From: Bothriochloa decipiens
Taxonomy: Eukaryota; Streptophyta; Magnoliopsida; Poales; Poaceae
Length of the DNA: 64,000 bases
Reading direction: 5' to 3'
Assembly (NCBI GenBank): GCA_023333625.1
Contig: CM041628.1
Location: forward strand, 76,418,070 to 76,482,069
The notes beneath the pieces were generated by a model. The model worked only from the letters and a program-made list of their open reading frames with translations, was not told the origin of the DNA and ran no database searches. The position numbers and the translations under genes were made by a program. Numbering within the stretch: position 1 is the first letter of the stretch; each line of letters begins with the position of its first letter. Of the stretch, positions 24,301 to 36,564 are shown piece by piece.

Positions 24301-27300
24301 AGTATCTTTCAATCTCAACAGCTCAACCATCTCATCTCTTGTTCAAGTTCTTACTACGATGCCGCTGCTCAAGTCAAGTGTTCACTTTCCAGGAACGATG
24401 GCGATTATAATCGATTACTAACCAGCTGGCGGGTATTCCTCACACAAACCACACTCACCAGCTACGGCGAGCTACAGATCACCGAAAGTTCAATTCGGGA
24501 AAATCGCGAGATCAACAGGTACCATCGTATCCGGGAACTGCCCGGCTGCCTTATTCAGGGCGACCCTGACCTCGGACTTACTCTCCGCGTAACCCGTGGT
24601 CCCCCATCTTCACCAATACGATGCGTACAGCAGGTCGACTCCCGGCCCAAACCAAACCCAGGCTTCGCGGTCGGAACGACTTATCCTTCCAGCTAAATGT
24701 GAGGCATAAATTCAATATGACTTGAGGACGTACAACGGACGGGGTCCTAGTTCAACACAGACGGGATAACCACACCGAACCTCCAGTTCAGTCCTAACAC
24801 CAATCCCGCCCGGTCTCGATTTATTATCTCCACATGGTTATCCAAGATAACAATGTATTCAACCATTCCAAGTCACCACCTATAACTCGCGGATAACAGA
24901 AAATCACCCGACTTCTACCGATCTAGTTAAGCAGGGCTAAGCAGATATTCGTACCTGAACCTAACAGGGTTGAAGTATAACAGTGGCAAGGAATATAAGT
25001 AATGCAGCAACGGTATAAAACAACGCTTATAACTTAATGCATCAAACAAGTAAAGGACTCAAGTTAGATATTTTGCAAACCACAGGGAGAATGCTCCGGG
25101 GCTTGCCTTTCAGGAAAGAGTTTGGCTGGTGGTCGGGACACTCGGGAAGATCAGCTTCGGGATCTTCTTCTACTGCTATATCCCGCACCAGAGCTTGTTG
25201 CTGGCCTTCCTCTTCTGGTGTTCCGGGAACTATCGTTTCGAGCTCTGACGATCCTGTATGATGCATAGTGCGTATGAATACCATGTATACAATAGAAATA
25301 TAATGCTGATGCTGATGGTGAATGAATGCTCAGCTAGGATAAATGATATGATTTTGGAACATATAAGATAAGCACATGTCATCTGTATTCTCTTCTACCG
25401 ACAAATCTTAAACAAGCATCGCATTACAATTTACTTACACATTAAAAGGAATTATAAACGACTATTGTTTTGCATACTACCCTCTACTGAACCAAAACCA
25501 ATAACAGATCACACACATCACAAATATCATAAAAAACATTTTTACACACATGAAATGATAGCTTTAAAGCATTATTACTTATTAAAAGAAATCAGGGTAG
25601 AACTGTAACATGACTTTAGACTACTCAGAAAATTCTGTAAAAATTACAGGAGCTTAAACATGTCTAATGTAGACTACCATAAAAATTTCAGGTCAAAACA
25701 GTAAGTACTTTATCCTACACAAAAATGACAAGGCAGCACAATTCACTAGGCATAAAATACTTTGTATATAGAAAAATGTCAAACAACAGATCTCAGAACA
25801 TTCTTAACTCTAGATTGACATAAAAACATCCTCTAAAAAGTTTCATGCACAAATTTCTTATATATTATTTATTATGAATTATTTATCATCTAATGGAAAT
25901 AGGCACCATAACTAGACAGAGCAAACTTTTCACAGGACATAGCCTCGCAACATTTTTCATAGATAGAGCATGACATAAGAAGACTAACAAACTTGGTCTC
26001 ACATTTTTTTGAGCAACAGAGAATTACTTATGCATTTTTTAAGATAAAAGCAATTAATAGAGAAATAAATCTATACAGAAAAGTATCACAAATTTCACAT
26101 TTCATATTTTTCATGCATAGATCTCCTCATAAGAAAAATACTGCAAGTTGAACCATCTCATTTGGACTAAAAATGAGGAAGTTATGATTTTTCAAAGGTT
26201 TAATCAAAATCTGGAATCAGTTCTGAAAAAGAAAAAGGAAAAACACTTTTGCACCGGAGACCCTGAGTTTTTCAGAAATCCGCCAAGCCCTAAAAAGAAG
26301 TTCTCTGTGTCTGGCAGTTATGCACGAAGACCCTTGACTTTGGTTGAATTCAAGGACAAGGTCCTTGCGTGGGAGAGGGGCAGAAGGACGGCGTCGGCGC
26401 GGCGTCGCCGGCCGTTGCCGTGGCTCCCGGACCAAATTGACTCGAGGGAAAGCTAGAGCGGTTCAGGGCGAGTCGATTGAAGGTCAAAGCGCGGCCAGAG
26501 CGAGGCCGTGGCGGTTTGGCCAAGTGCGCAGGCGGACGGCGGCTTCCCGTCGGCGGCGCAGCCGAAAATCCGGCGAGGATAAACCCTAACTGGCTCCATT
26601 GACTACGGTTACAGCTTCTACAAGTCAAAGCGCAGCTAGAGCTCGAGTCAGAGAGAGAAAAGGGCGGCCAGGTCGACCGGAACGCGGCGGCGGCGGTCAC
26701 CAGCTCGCCGGCCTCGGCGAAGACGGCTGATAGGGGGCGCACGAGCAAGCGTACGTCGAGGCGAGTCTAGTGGCGTGCTCGGAGAAGAAAATGAGCGGCG
26801 GAGGTGGCTCGGCGAAGGCAGCGCAGTCGGCAGCGGCGACGGCGAGCTCGCGGAGCCGGGGGAAAGAGCAGGAGACAGGATGGAGGAAGCAATCCGCACT
26901 CATTTTAACATGGTCGGGACGGTCGCTGCCGCCCCGGACTGCCGGTGGACGCGCGCCACGCGGAGTGCGCGGACTGGGCGCGATGGGCGGTGGCCGGCCA
27001 TTTCCCTGACGGCTTTGACCAACCGTCACTGAAATGCTATTTCCATGATCTCTAATACAAACTTTTCTGCCCTATAACTCCCAAACCAAGCCGAATTAGC
27101 CAAAATTTATATTGAAGAAAATGTAGCTCTAGAAGATTAGAACATTTCATCTATACAAAGTATGGCCAGATTCTGCATAGATTTTGAAATACAAAAATCC
27201 AAATGAAAATACCCCTTAAATCCCTAAAAATGGAAAAACAGCCCCCAAATCTGCCTTTTTCAACATTTTTGAACATCTTCTAAGCATTTTCATGAAAAGT

Positions 27301-30300
27301 GATAATAACAACTTTTGTTCCTTATGAAATTCTCTGCAAACTTTATTTAGGGTGCACACACATGCAAGCACTCTAGCTACCACTTTCAAATCAGTCAAAC
27401 AAAACCGCTTTCATGGTCCATCTTGGTCAACCATGACAACAAAGCTTAATTAACCAAAACCATGAATATAAACCTAGGTTCATTTGGTGTCCTAATCATG
27501 TCTAGGTTACTTTAGAGGTCATCAAACACCAAACACTCATACCACTTATCCAATTCATGGGAAATGCAACCATAATTTGAATAATTCAAGCATCCACATA
27601 AAATAACAATTGCTCTTTTCATCAATGCCATGCATAATGATGCTTATGCTTAAGAATGCAAGTGATTATACATGCTTAACACCAGAGTGTTACAAAAAGC
27701 CTTGGGAAGTTGTGTGCGTCGCACGCCGGGGGGGGGGGGGGGCGGTTGACTTCTCAGCTTATTTCACATTAGAATGAGAAACGTGCTGGTTCTTAATGTG
27801 CTCAAAGAGTGTGGTGTTTGGGACGCCTTGCGGCTTTTAGTAAAAAAGTAAAAGCTCAGAAGTTGGCTGGCCAAACAGAGCCGTAGTAGTCCGACCTATG
27901 ACTTGTGATTTATGCTGTTGCCAAAGATATGAGTTATTTTGTTACTGAAATCAAACAGAGATTGTTTTTCATCTGACAAGTTACAACTACGTTGATGTAT
28001 TAATATCTGCTTCTGCCTTTTGTCAAATTGTTCAATCTGCAGCCCTCCAGATTTTGGTTCACAGGGTGAAATATTTCTTCCTTTCGAAGAAAATAGATTA
28101 TCGAAGGTTGGTGTAAGGTTTGATAAAAAAATTCCGGGAGGAAATGATCTTGGAGGCAATTGTGAAGTTGATCATGGTTTGTTCTGTCCAGGTTAGTACA
28201 TTCTGCTGTCTTGAGCAAGTTCTCATGAAAACAAATTACATGCTGCTACTTATGCAGTTACGCTAAATTATTTCATGGTTATTATGGCCACACTTGTTTG
28301 GATAATGTTCTTACCTGTTGCTCTTTCAGTTGATTCTTTATGCCTCGACACTCCAGGATGGGAGGTTACATCCAAACATCCATTTGATGTGATAGTTGAG
28401 GTAATTAACAGTTCTATTTTTTTTCAGGATTTGATATTATGCTATTTTGCTTTCCTTACACTTGCTGTGCTATACAGTTTATCTCTGAAGAAATTCGGCA
28501 TGGCCCTTTAATCCTTTTTCTGAAGGACACAGAGAGAATTTGTGGGAATAATGATTCCTATCATGGTCTGAAGAGCAAGCTAACACATTTTCCAGCTGGT
28601 GCTTTTATAATTGGATCTCAAATCCAGCCTGACAATCGCAAAGAGAAGGTACAGTTTTGCAAATTCCATGATACTTCTACAGTTCCATGCAGTATTGTCT
28701 TGTTTGCTTATCACTTTTACCTAATAAAGTTTTATTTCTACGTGCAGGCAAATGGTAGTTCTCCTTTTCTTTCGAAGTTCCCGTACAGTCAAATTCTTGA
28801 CCTCACATTACAGGTAACCTTAGTTGTATTGAATAGGAAACTTATACATTATATTTCCTTTGGTAAAAAAAATACCTGGATGCTTTGGACAAGACATGGT
28901 CTCTCGAATATTTATAAAATCCAGTACGACCCAATAAATTTGTGACATTGTATTTATTTTCTAGAAAAACCAACACATACAATTTTCATACTTGCGCAGC
29001 AAATGTCCCAAAAAAAAGTTTCAGATAGTCAAAATTTCAAAATTTTGACCCGATTTTGTTCGCAAAATAAAGTACTTGAGGAGTATTTCATTAGTTCTGT
29101 TATTGCCCTGTTTGATTTGATACGGTTTCAAATGGCTCCTGCTCCGGCGGCTCCTTGCGCGGAGGAGCCGGAGCTGCTGAATCAAAAAATAGTGGCTTTG
29201 CGTGTTTGCCGGCTGCTAGTTCATTTTGAAAGACCCTCGCTACAGTATATGAAGAAGCCAGAGCTGGAGCCATCCGAAACTCTAGCAAAGAGAGCCTTAT
29301 ATTTTGTAAGGTTTCTGATGGACCGTCACTCCTACCAATTTGGTTATGACCTTATGAGCAATTATAGCTTGTATATGTAGTACTGTATGGTCAAACTGAC
29401 TAGTCTGGATTATGAATTATGACCAGAATGCATGAGCATTTGTTGGTATGCTGTCATAGTTGTTTTACAAATCTAGGGCCTGATTGGTTGTGTCCCCAGG
29501 CAAGGTTGCCTTGCCAGGCACGATTTCCTGGCATTCTATTTTGGCTGTCTGCAGCTGAGATCTTTGCCTGGCTGGCAAGCTGCCGGTCATGATCCAAGCA
29601 GCTCCTAAGTGCTATCTTATACACACAGAAAACTACATAAAGTTTCATTTATTTCATACCTAGATATCCATTTTTGTACCCCCAGCTTAGGGTTTATATT
29701 CTTATGTCTCAATTTGTCTTCCACTGTGACTTCCATATTATACTACTGGAAGTTGTGTGCAGTATTGTTATTTGCACTAATCATATGTTGTCTACTTTCT
29801 ACTTTATTGGTGCATTTCATGTTATAACCAAATGTATGGAAATGCAGGACATTGAAGGGGGAAATGTTAATAAAGAAACTTCAAAGGCAATGAAGCATTT
29901 GACCAAACTTTTCCCAAATAAAGTGACACTCAAGGCACCACAAGTATGTTGTTTTGAGTAGTTCCAAGATGATTAATTTAGATTGGCTCCTCTGACATTC
30001 AATTTTAATATACCTTGAACAATGTTGCAGGATGAGATGGAGCTTTCGCGGTGGAACCAGATGTTAAACCGAGATATTGAAGTCCTTAAAGGAAATGCAA
30101 ACATTTCGAAAATACGCTCTGTAAGTATTAGTGCTAAAGCCTAAAACCCACTGATTATATTTTTAACTATGTAAGAATATCTGTTATTAGTAGATTCGAG
30201 TAATTTTTAACTATGTGCGAATATCGGTCATGCTAATTCTTTCATTGTTCTAGTTAATATTGTTTACTGTGATATGGTGAATCTGTGAGCCTTACTCCCT

Positions 30301-33300
30301 CTGGTCACATACTTGAAATTTTGTTTTTTGGATAAGGTTGGGTCCAAACTTATGAAATTTGGACATTCCATAACTTCTGAAATATCTAGTTGCAAACATG
30401 ACTAATCATGTGTAAATTTATTTTGAGAAGTACTTCAATCACCTGATCAATTTTATTATTATAGGGGCATTTTTGTGACCTCATCATTTTATTGGATTTT
30501 GCTGATATATTCTAAAAGAAAATTCAAAATTACACCTTGAAGACTGAAAAAAACGAAAGTGTAGTTTATTATCGACTAGAGGGAATACTTTGATTAGTCA
30601 ACTGCAGTACATTTAATTTTACTTCTTATTTGTGAGTCAATGCATAACACTTGTATTTTTATTTCTTGATTTGTGAATCAAATGCATAACAGTTGTAGTT
30701 TTTTTCATTTGCGAGTCAAATGCATTACAGTTAGTGTTATTTCTTGATTTGTGTTGTACTTGTACAAGCTTTAGAAACTCCATTTGGAACTAAGTGAGTT
30801 GAGAAATTTGCTATTTTGATGTGCACAGTTGAAGGGTTTTGTTGAATCCTGACTATGGTTGCATCTTGCATTTTGGTCTTGTAACTGCATAGGACTTGCG
30901 ACAACTTCATTGGTTTCATGACCATCCTTTTGCCATTGCTTTCAGTTTCTGACAAGGGTTGGTTTGGAATGCACTGACCTTGAGGCGATATTGGTCAAGG
31001 ATCGCATTCTTACAAATGAGTGTGAGTGCCATTCAGATTCATTTTAATGTAATATCAAATTTGCCCAGTGTCATTGATACCGGTTATGTTATTTTTCAGC
31101 TATTGATAAAATAATTGGTTTTGCTTTGAGCCATCAACTTAAGAACTGTACAAATCCAGACCCCTCTTTGAGTAGTGTGCAGTTTGCTCTATCCAGCGAA
31201 AGGTTTCAGATCTAGTCTAGTGCTTCACCAATTTTTCTGTCAGATTACTTCTTCTCAACAGAATTATTTATTGTTCCACTATTTACCACTGCAGCCTTAA
31301 GCATGGCGTTGACATGTTGGAAAGTATCCAATCTGGCTCGAAGAGCAGCACCAAAAGGAAATCACTAAAGGTACTCATTTTCTTTTGTTATATTATGACT
31401 CGAGCCTGTTAATCCAGCTCAGTCTCTATGTTGATCTTTTGGATTTTTGGAAATTGTTTTACTGCATAGAGCTTACTGTTCTCTCTAACGATGTCAGGAT
31501 ATTGCTACGGAAAACGAATTTGAAAAGAGGCTTCTTGCTGATGTTATCCCTCCACATGAAATTGGTGTTACCTTTGAGGACATTGGAGCTTTAGAAAGTG
31601 TCAAAGATACTCTGAAGGAGTTAGTGATGCTTCCTTTGCAAAGACCTGAACTTTTCAACCGAGGACAACTTATGAAGGTAGTCAATCTTTATATTTCAAA
31701 AATTTTAGCTTCACTATCATGAGAAGCTTCTATGGATGTGTTTTTCAATACGGCTTTCATATTCTTCACTACTTTTCAATCTTGTTGGTTTGAATTGGAC
31801 AATCCAATTCTTGCTAAATGAGGTGGAACTGACCATGGCACACATCATTGTAGAATCTTGTGGTGGACATCCATTTTACTATTTTAGTATGCATCAGATG
31901 AGCCTTGTAAAGTCTGCCTTGCATGAAGTTTGATTGGAAAAAAAGAATAGCAAGTGCATTTTTTAGCATGTTACTTATCACTGATTAATTTCTGTCTTTG
32001 GATATGGTGGAATTTTCTGATGGTAGCAATATTTGTTATTTTTAATGCTAGACCAGCAATATAATATTACCTTCAGCTGATAGAAAGCTAACTTTTGTTG
32101 TTTCTATCCTATTCTATACCAGCCATGTAAAGGGATTTTACTTTTTGGCCCACCTGGTACGGGAAAGACAATGCTTGCTAAGGCTGTGGCAACTGAGGCT
32201 GGTGCTAATTTCATAAACATATCGATGTCAAGCATCTCTTCAAAGGTACTTGTCAATTGGATAAGCCTCTGTTCTTTTGGGCAGTTTGAGTATCTGTATT
32301 TTAGCATCTAAATACCTATTTTCCAGTGGCTTGGTGAAGGAGAAAAAATTGTGAAAGCTGTATTTTCACTGGCAAGTAAAATTGCTCCAAGTGTAATTTT
32401 TGTGGACGAGGTAAGTTATAGTAGTATTGTGGTCCATGAACATTTTCTATTTATTTCAACTGTACCAATGCACCACCATATCTGTAGTTTGTTGTCAATC
32501 CTGTATTGATGCATACTTTCCTGCTCATTTACCCTTCCCTTGTTTTTAGGTTGATGGCATGTTGGGAAGGCGGGAGAACCCTGGAGAACATGAAGCCATG
32601 CGTAAGATGAAAAATGAGTTTATGGTGAACTGGGATGGTCTGAGAACGAAGGAGAAAGAACGTGTATTAGTACTTGCTGCAACTAACAGGCCTTTTGATC
32701 TTGATGAGGCTGTTGTTAGGCGGCTTCCAAGGAGGTGATTTCTTGTTTGTTAGCCTAATACAACATCTGTCAATAGTTTATTGACCTTAGTCTTATGGGG
32801 TGATGGTTTCTCTAGGTTGATGGTGAATTTGCCAGATGCATCAAATAGGAGAAAAATTCTTAGTGTAATACTAGCCAAGGAAGATTTGGCAGATGACGTT
32901 GATCTAGAAACTATAGCTAACTTGACAGAAGGGTACTCTGGTAGTGATCTCAAGGTAAGATACTACAAAAGCTATGAATTTATTATGGCACTTAGTTTTA
33001 CAATCAAATATTGATTTTAACCTCTTGACTGATTATTTTCAGAACCTGTGTGTTACTGCTGCTCATCGTCCTATTAGGGAGATTCTTGAAAAGGAGAAGA
33101 AGGTGTGTTTTAACATCTTGAGTTTCCCCTGTGGGCTATACTCCTTGGTGGTGTTCTAATATTATCAGTTAGTAGTAGCAAAATCAATGGAACTGAATTA
33201 TTTTGATACTGGTTCTATTTGATATAGAATTGGATGGATTCTTTGTTTAATAATATGAAAAATGCAATCGAGTTTCATGTGCATTGTTCACCTGCAGGAG

Positions 33301-33923
33301 AGAGCTTCAGCAGAAGCAGAGAATAGATCATTGCCTCGGTCACACACTAGCAATGATATCCGTGCATTAAGAATAAGTGATTTCATACATGCGCATGAAC
33401 AGGTATGATCTTATATAAGTACCTAGTATTAACTTTGTCGTCATTTATTTTGACACACTAGTTTGTGCTTCTTTTGTCAGTTGAAATTATTTATTATGAT
33501 ATAACATGCATTTGAGCACAAAAGCATTTAGTTTATTGAAGTTATGCAGAGGGATAGACCACATGATCGTTCCTTTTTTATATAAAAAAGAAAATTGTGG
33601 TTACAATTTCTTTAAAGAAGGAACGCATAACCTAACTAACCACATTGAAGGTTTGTGGCATATTTTTTTTTCTCAATCATGTAGGAGATTTCAACCTCCA
33701 TATCTCTGCTATTAATGCTGTTCCAATGGTTCTTTTTTATATTTGAGGCGAATGGGATATGAAATTTGAGCTGGTAAATTGCTCACACAATATGGTGACT
33801 TCCTTGTAGGTGTGTGCAAGTGTTTCCTCAGATTCCAGTAACATGAACGAGCTTGTGCAGTGGAATGATCTCTATGGAGAAGGCGGGTCAAGGAAAAAGA
33901 CAACGCTAAGCTACTTTATGTAG
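18325..33923 (+). CDS. FHA-domain AAA-type ATPase (plant spastin/katanin/MSP1-like clade)
   Basis: 28 exons fit in one frame (1122 aa): 18325-18513, 18614-18791, 18883-19076, 19688-19804, 19876-20007, 20285-20462, 20650-20830, 21721-21842, 21943-22034, 22336-22372, 22663-22723, 28043-28191, 28330-28400, 28478-28648, 28748-28813, 29848-29943, 30031-30120, 30946-31021, 31100-31202, 31295-31370, 31498-31677, 32123-32245, 32327-32410, 32550-32734, 32816-32954, 33043-33102, 33298-33402 and 33810-33923. The N-terminus is Ala/Glu-rich with a basic PPKRAK patch, possibly nuclear. An FHA-like phosphopeptide-binding fold follows (about 180-275: LSIYGALFTIGHG, VRVNGKSLDK). A degenerate P-loop is at about 424-432 (LLSGPTGTD, no Lys). 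The active AAA module has Walker A GPPGTGKT (862-869), Walker B VIFVDE (917-922), a WLGEGEK pore-loop region (895-901) and ATNRPFDLDEAVVRR with arginine finger. This matches the Arabidopsis FHA-AAA proteins, whose cell role is poorly known. Intron 11 holds a solo LTR. Confidence 0.93.
22836..23530. mobile_element. Fold-back/hAT-like element in intron 11 of the AAA gene
   Basis: The left edge reads AGCCTTGTTTGGCACAG and the right edge TGGCCAAACATAGCC, a short inverted match around TGTTTGGC. A perfect 27-bp inverted repeat lies inside (22990-23016 and 23114-23140). The right-hand part is tandemly duplicated beyond it. Long poly-G (about 23381-23391) is present. Class and exact ends are uncertain. 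Confidence 0.4.
23297..27925. repeat. About 267-bp tandem duplication split by a solo LTR
   Basis: The unit running from GGAAAGATCAACTTGTGG through a G-run, ACTTCTCAGCTTATTTCACA and CCGACCTAT occurs at about 23297-23563. It starts again at 23564, is interrupted after AAAAG at 23595 by the LTR, and resumes at 27695 through about 27925. The copies differ by scattered substitutions and G-run length, so the duplication predates the LTR insertion. Confidence 0.75.
23596..27694. mobile_element. 4.1-kb solo LTR (gypsy-type) in intron 11 of the AAA gene
   Basis: The element starts TGTAACAG and ends GTGTTACA (TG..CA with inverted TGTAACA/TGTTACA) and is flanked by perfect 5-bp repeats AAAAG (23591-23595 and 27695-27699). 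No gag, pol, primer-binding site or second LTR is seen, so this is a solo LTR left by recombination. The second copy at 43776-46247 matches both ends. A GC-rich block (26350-27010) inside the LTR gives long meaningless ORFs in several frames. The 4-kb length and TGTAACA ends recall Tekay/Del chromoviruses; that label is inference. It does not disrupt splicing of the host gene, since flanking exon phases match. Confidence 0.85.
29106..29300. repeat. Inverted-repeat MITE-like element in intron 15 of the AAA gene
   Basis: GGTTTCAAATGGCTCCTGCTC near 29125 is an imperfect inverted match (about 21 of 25) to the sequence ending GGAGCCATCCGAAACT near 29280. The GC-rich arms create an ORF that is not coding. 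It lies in the long intron between 28813 and 29848. Confidence 0.45.
30295..30585. mobile_element. Stowaway-type MITE
   Basis: The left end CTCCCTCTGGTC and the right end GACTAGAGGGAA are inverted, and both are flanked by TA (30293-30294 and 30586-30587), the Tc1/mariner-type Stowaway target site. It sits in the intron between 30120 and 30946 of the AAA gene. Confidence 0.65.
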
Positions 33924-34940
33924 CTTATATGCTGTAAATATATTGAGAGAAGTTCCATGGCACAAAGCAGCAATGGTTGGAGGCAGTTGGCTGTGTATTT
34001 TGGTGCAGTTGGAAAGAGCTATGCTCATCTGCCAACCATCTATATCAAGAGAATTGATTGATGGTTCAGGTGGAGCGGAATGGAATAGTATTCACATTGG
34101 TTGCTGCCTCCACTCTGGGCCATGCATCATGCATCTGGACAGGACGGTTGGTCTGGCTTGCAGTTACCCTACTGCAGTTTTGAGTGCAACGGATCACCAT
34201 CTGGGAAAGAAAAGGAAAATGAAAATATATCTTTTGTTTTGTCCCGAATCTCCAGGAAGCACGGAGACGACAGAGATCCTTGCCCCAACCACTCTTTTCT
34301 ATCATTTCTTAAAAATAATTCATTCCTTAGATTGTATAAGATGTAGTCATGTAGAGCCTGTGCAATTGTATAAGATGTAGTCATGTAGAGCCTGTGCAAG
34401 TGTACAGTATGAGCATCAGGGCTATTAACATACTGCTATGGTCTATGCCTAGTCCAGTTTGTTAATTAGAATCGTTTAACATGAATACATGATTATTTTG
34501 TACCTACATGCGTTTATCGTCTTACCAAGGGTACATGCTGTCATCTATGAAATATTTCCTCAGTCTCGAAATAAACACACATCTCGAGTTAAACTTTTTT
34601 AAATTTAACTAGCAGTTATCTTTGTATCTCTGATTAAGTTTGTTATGAACGTATATTCCATGCTCCATCTAATGACACCTTATTATACATTGTGTATTTT
34701 TTCTATGAATTTAATCAACTTTTAAAAGTTTATCTCCTTGGGAAGCGAGATGTGCATCTATTTTGGTGTTTGTGTCAGCTAGAAGCTGCTGCAGATGTGC
34801 TTCTTTGCTCTCAGCGAAGCACTTTGCAGCAGCTGCTTCTACGCCTACGATGCTGTTCCTTATGTTTGCCTTACGCTCTAGGGTGAGCTAGACGTGCACG
34901 TGCAGAAGTGCTTCCTTAGTTTGCCTCTATTTTGTGGGGG
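33924..34940. other. 3' UTR of the AAA gene and intergenic DNA
   Basis: The 3' UTR probably extends to about 34450. A 34-bp tandem duplication lies at 34332-34399. A GC-rich hairpin lies at 34779-34842. No further gene was seen. Confidence 0.5.
34332..34399. repeat. 34-bp perfect tandem duplication
   Basis: Two identical units begin TTGTATAAGATGTAGTCATG at 34332 and 34366. They lie in the probable 3' UTR of the AAA gene and may carry duplicated polyadenylation-type signals. Confidence 0.85.
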
Positions 34941-34959
34941 ATTGTTCCGGTATCATGAC

Positions 34960-35230
34960 GTGCACGTGTAAAGATGACATCTACCAGCACCTTCGTGCAT
35001 CTGGTATACAGGCTTAGAGTTTTAGGTGCTGGGTTTGTTTTTCTCCTTTCTGTAAGTTGGCAGTGTATTTGCCCTCCTTTCCCAGCAGTTGCTGCTGTTC
35101 TTTTTAGTCGGGTAGGGAGTAGTTCCGGTTTTTCTCTTTTTAAGTCGCCGAGTGGATGTAACTAACGTTGTTCTTTTTCGTTTCTTTCGTCTAATACGTA
35201 TCGGCAAAGCTCTTGCCGCCTTTCTAAAAA
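34960..35230 (+). mobile_element. 5'-truncated LINE with 19-bp target duplication
   Basis: A 271-bp insert ends with the grass LINE-like 3' tail CGGCAAAGCTCTTGCCGCC...CTAAAAA. It is flanked by perfect 19-bp repeats of ATTGTTCCGGTATCATGAC at 34941-34959 and 35231-35249. Long variable target duplications and 5' truncation are hallmarks of target-primed reverse transcription. No coding sequence remains. Confidence 0.8.
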
Positions 35231-35598
35231 ATTGTTCCGGTATCATGACAATGTATTAATTCACGTGCTTATGCTGGAAATGCTGCTTGGCGAAGGGCGT
35301 GTTTTGACGGCCTCCGCCTCTAGGAATTGTAGACGTTGCAAGCTGCTTTGACCATCTGCATCCATTTGTACAGTGAACTGGAGTACTCCCAAGTCCCAAA
35401 AACAAACGCCAAAATTGTGAAGAACACGATCGCCTCCGAGTTATACATGATCACTCCCCCTTTCCTAATAATAAGTAAGAAGTCAAATACGTACACCGGA
35501 AACAACAAAACCGGGACCTGCAGTATATATATATATATATATACTCACGAAAGTACACAAGTGCTAGTAATAGTAGTATCCATCTGGTGATCAGCGTC

Positions 35599-36452
35599 TC
35601 ACATGGCGCGGTTGATGAGGCCATGCACGAGCACGAGCCCCATGATGACAGACCTGTCCACGCCGGGCTCCACCTCCAGGGTGAGCACGTCGGCGCCGAG
35701 CGCCACGCCCTCGGCCGTCGTCTTCCGCTTCACCTCGGCCACGGCGAGCCCCGTGGCGCCGTCCACGATCCTGGCCCCGCGCGCCGGCGCGATCCTCCCG
35801 TCCTCCATCCTGTAGCACACGGTCGTCGTCGACTCGCTCCCGCCACCGAGGCCGATGCCGAGGCCGAGCTTGCAGTCGCAGGTGCAGCACGACGGCCCGC
35901 GCCACGCCCATGCCCGGACTACCTTCAACCACGGCCGCCGCCGCCCCTGATCCTGCTCCTGGTCAGCGGTCCACCTGTATCCCTCCCACCTCCTCCCGAA
36001 CCCGAGCTTCTGCCAGATCATCAACAACCAAATAAAAGACCAAAACCTCGCGCGTCAGATTTACGTTCTCTGAAGCTTCTAATAATAATTAGAAATATAA
36101 GTTTGGTCACCTTCTTCTTGAGTATCTGTAGGACGACGTTGCCGGCGACGTCCATGAGGCAGACGTCGGCGGCGCGGCGGGCGCCGTAGTTGTCGACGCG
36201 GTAGACGATGCTGCCGGCGGAGTCGTAGACGGTGCAGCCGCTGCCGTTGAGGACCAGCGACTTCATCCAGATGGTGAACACCTCCGGCGCCGGCTGCTCG
36301 CTGATCCCGAGCACCCGCCGTGGCCGTGCCGCCGCTGACTGATGATGATCAGGTGGTGGAGCGACGACGGGTCCGGCCGCGCCGAGACCCTGCGACGCCG
36401 CCGAGTGCACCCTCACCATCGCTCTCCACAGCTTCAAGCTGCTGATGCACAT
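35599..36452 (-). CDS. LURP-one-related (LOR/tubby-like fold) protein
   Basis: Two exons on the minus strand, 36111-36452 and 35599-36009, joined in phase 0 at ILKKK-KLGFG, give 250 aa from the first ATG (MCISSLKLW) or 239 aa from MVRVHS (36419). The central region shows the LOR pattern: FTIWMKSLVLNGSGCTVYDS, GSIVYRVDNYG, VCLMDVAGNVVLQI, then after the intron WKLGFGRRW-like and WEGYRW strands, and a C-terminal hydrophobic helix MGLVLVHGLINRAM. LURP1 in Arabidopsis is needed for basal defence to an oomycete. Most LOR proteins have no known activity; the fold resembles phospholipid scramblases and Tubby. A TG microsatellite lies just upstream of the start. The family call is firm; function is inferred only at family level. 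Confidence 0.88.
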
Positions 36453-36523
36453 TGCACCTCAAAATGTGATTGTCGTGTACTAGCTACTACCACTATGACG
36501 AATTGACGATAGAGCGCTGTTGC

Positions 36524-36526
<3 letters not shown>

Positions 36527-36561
<35 letters not shown>
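36527..36561. repeat. (TG)n microsatellite
   Basis: About 17 uninterrupted TG dinucleotides lie 75 bp upstream of the LOR gene start, within its probable promoter or leader. Confidence 0.95.

Positions 36562-36564
<3 letters not shown>

Noticed and set aside
26350..27030. Several GC-rich ORFs on both strands inside the solo LTR
   Set aside because: They overlap in many frames, have no domain, and lie within a TG..CA, target-duplication-bounded LTR.
29003..29380. 125-codon ORF in AAA-gene intron 15
   Set aside because: Produced by the GC-rich arms of an inverted-repeat MITE-like element, with no domain or splice support.
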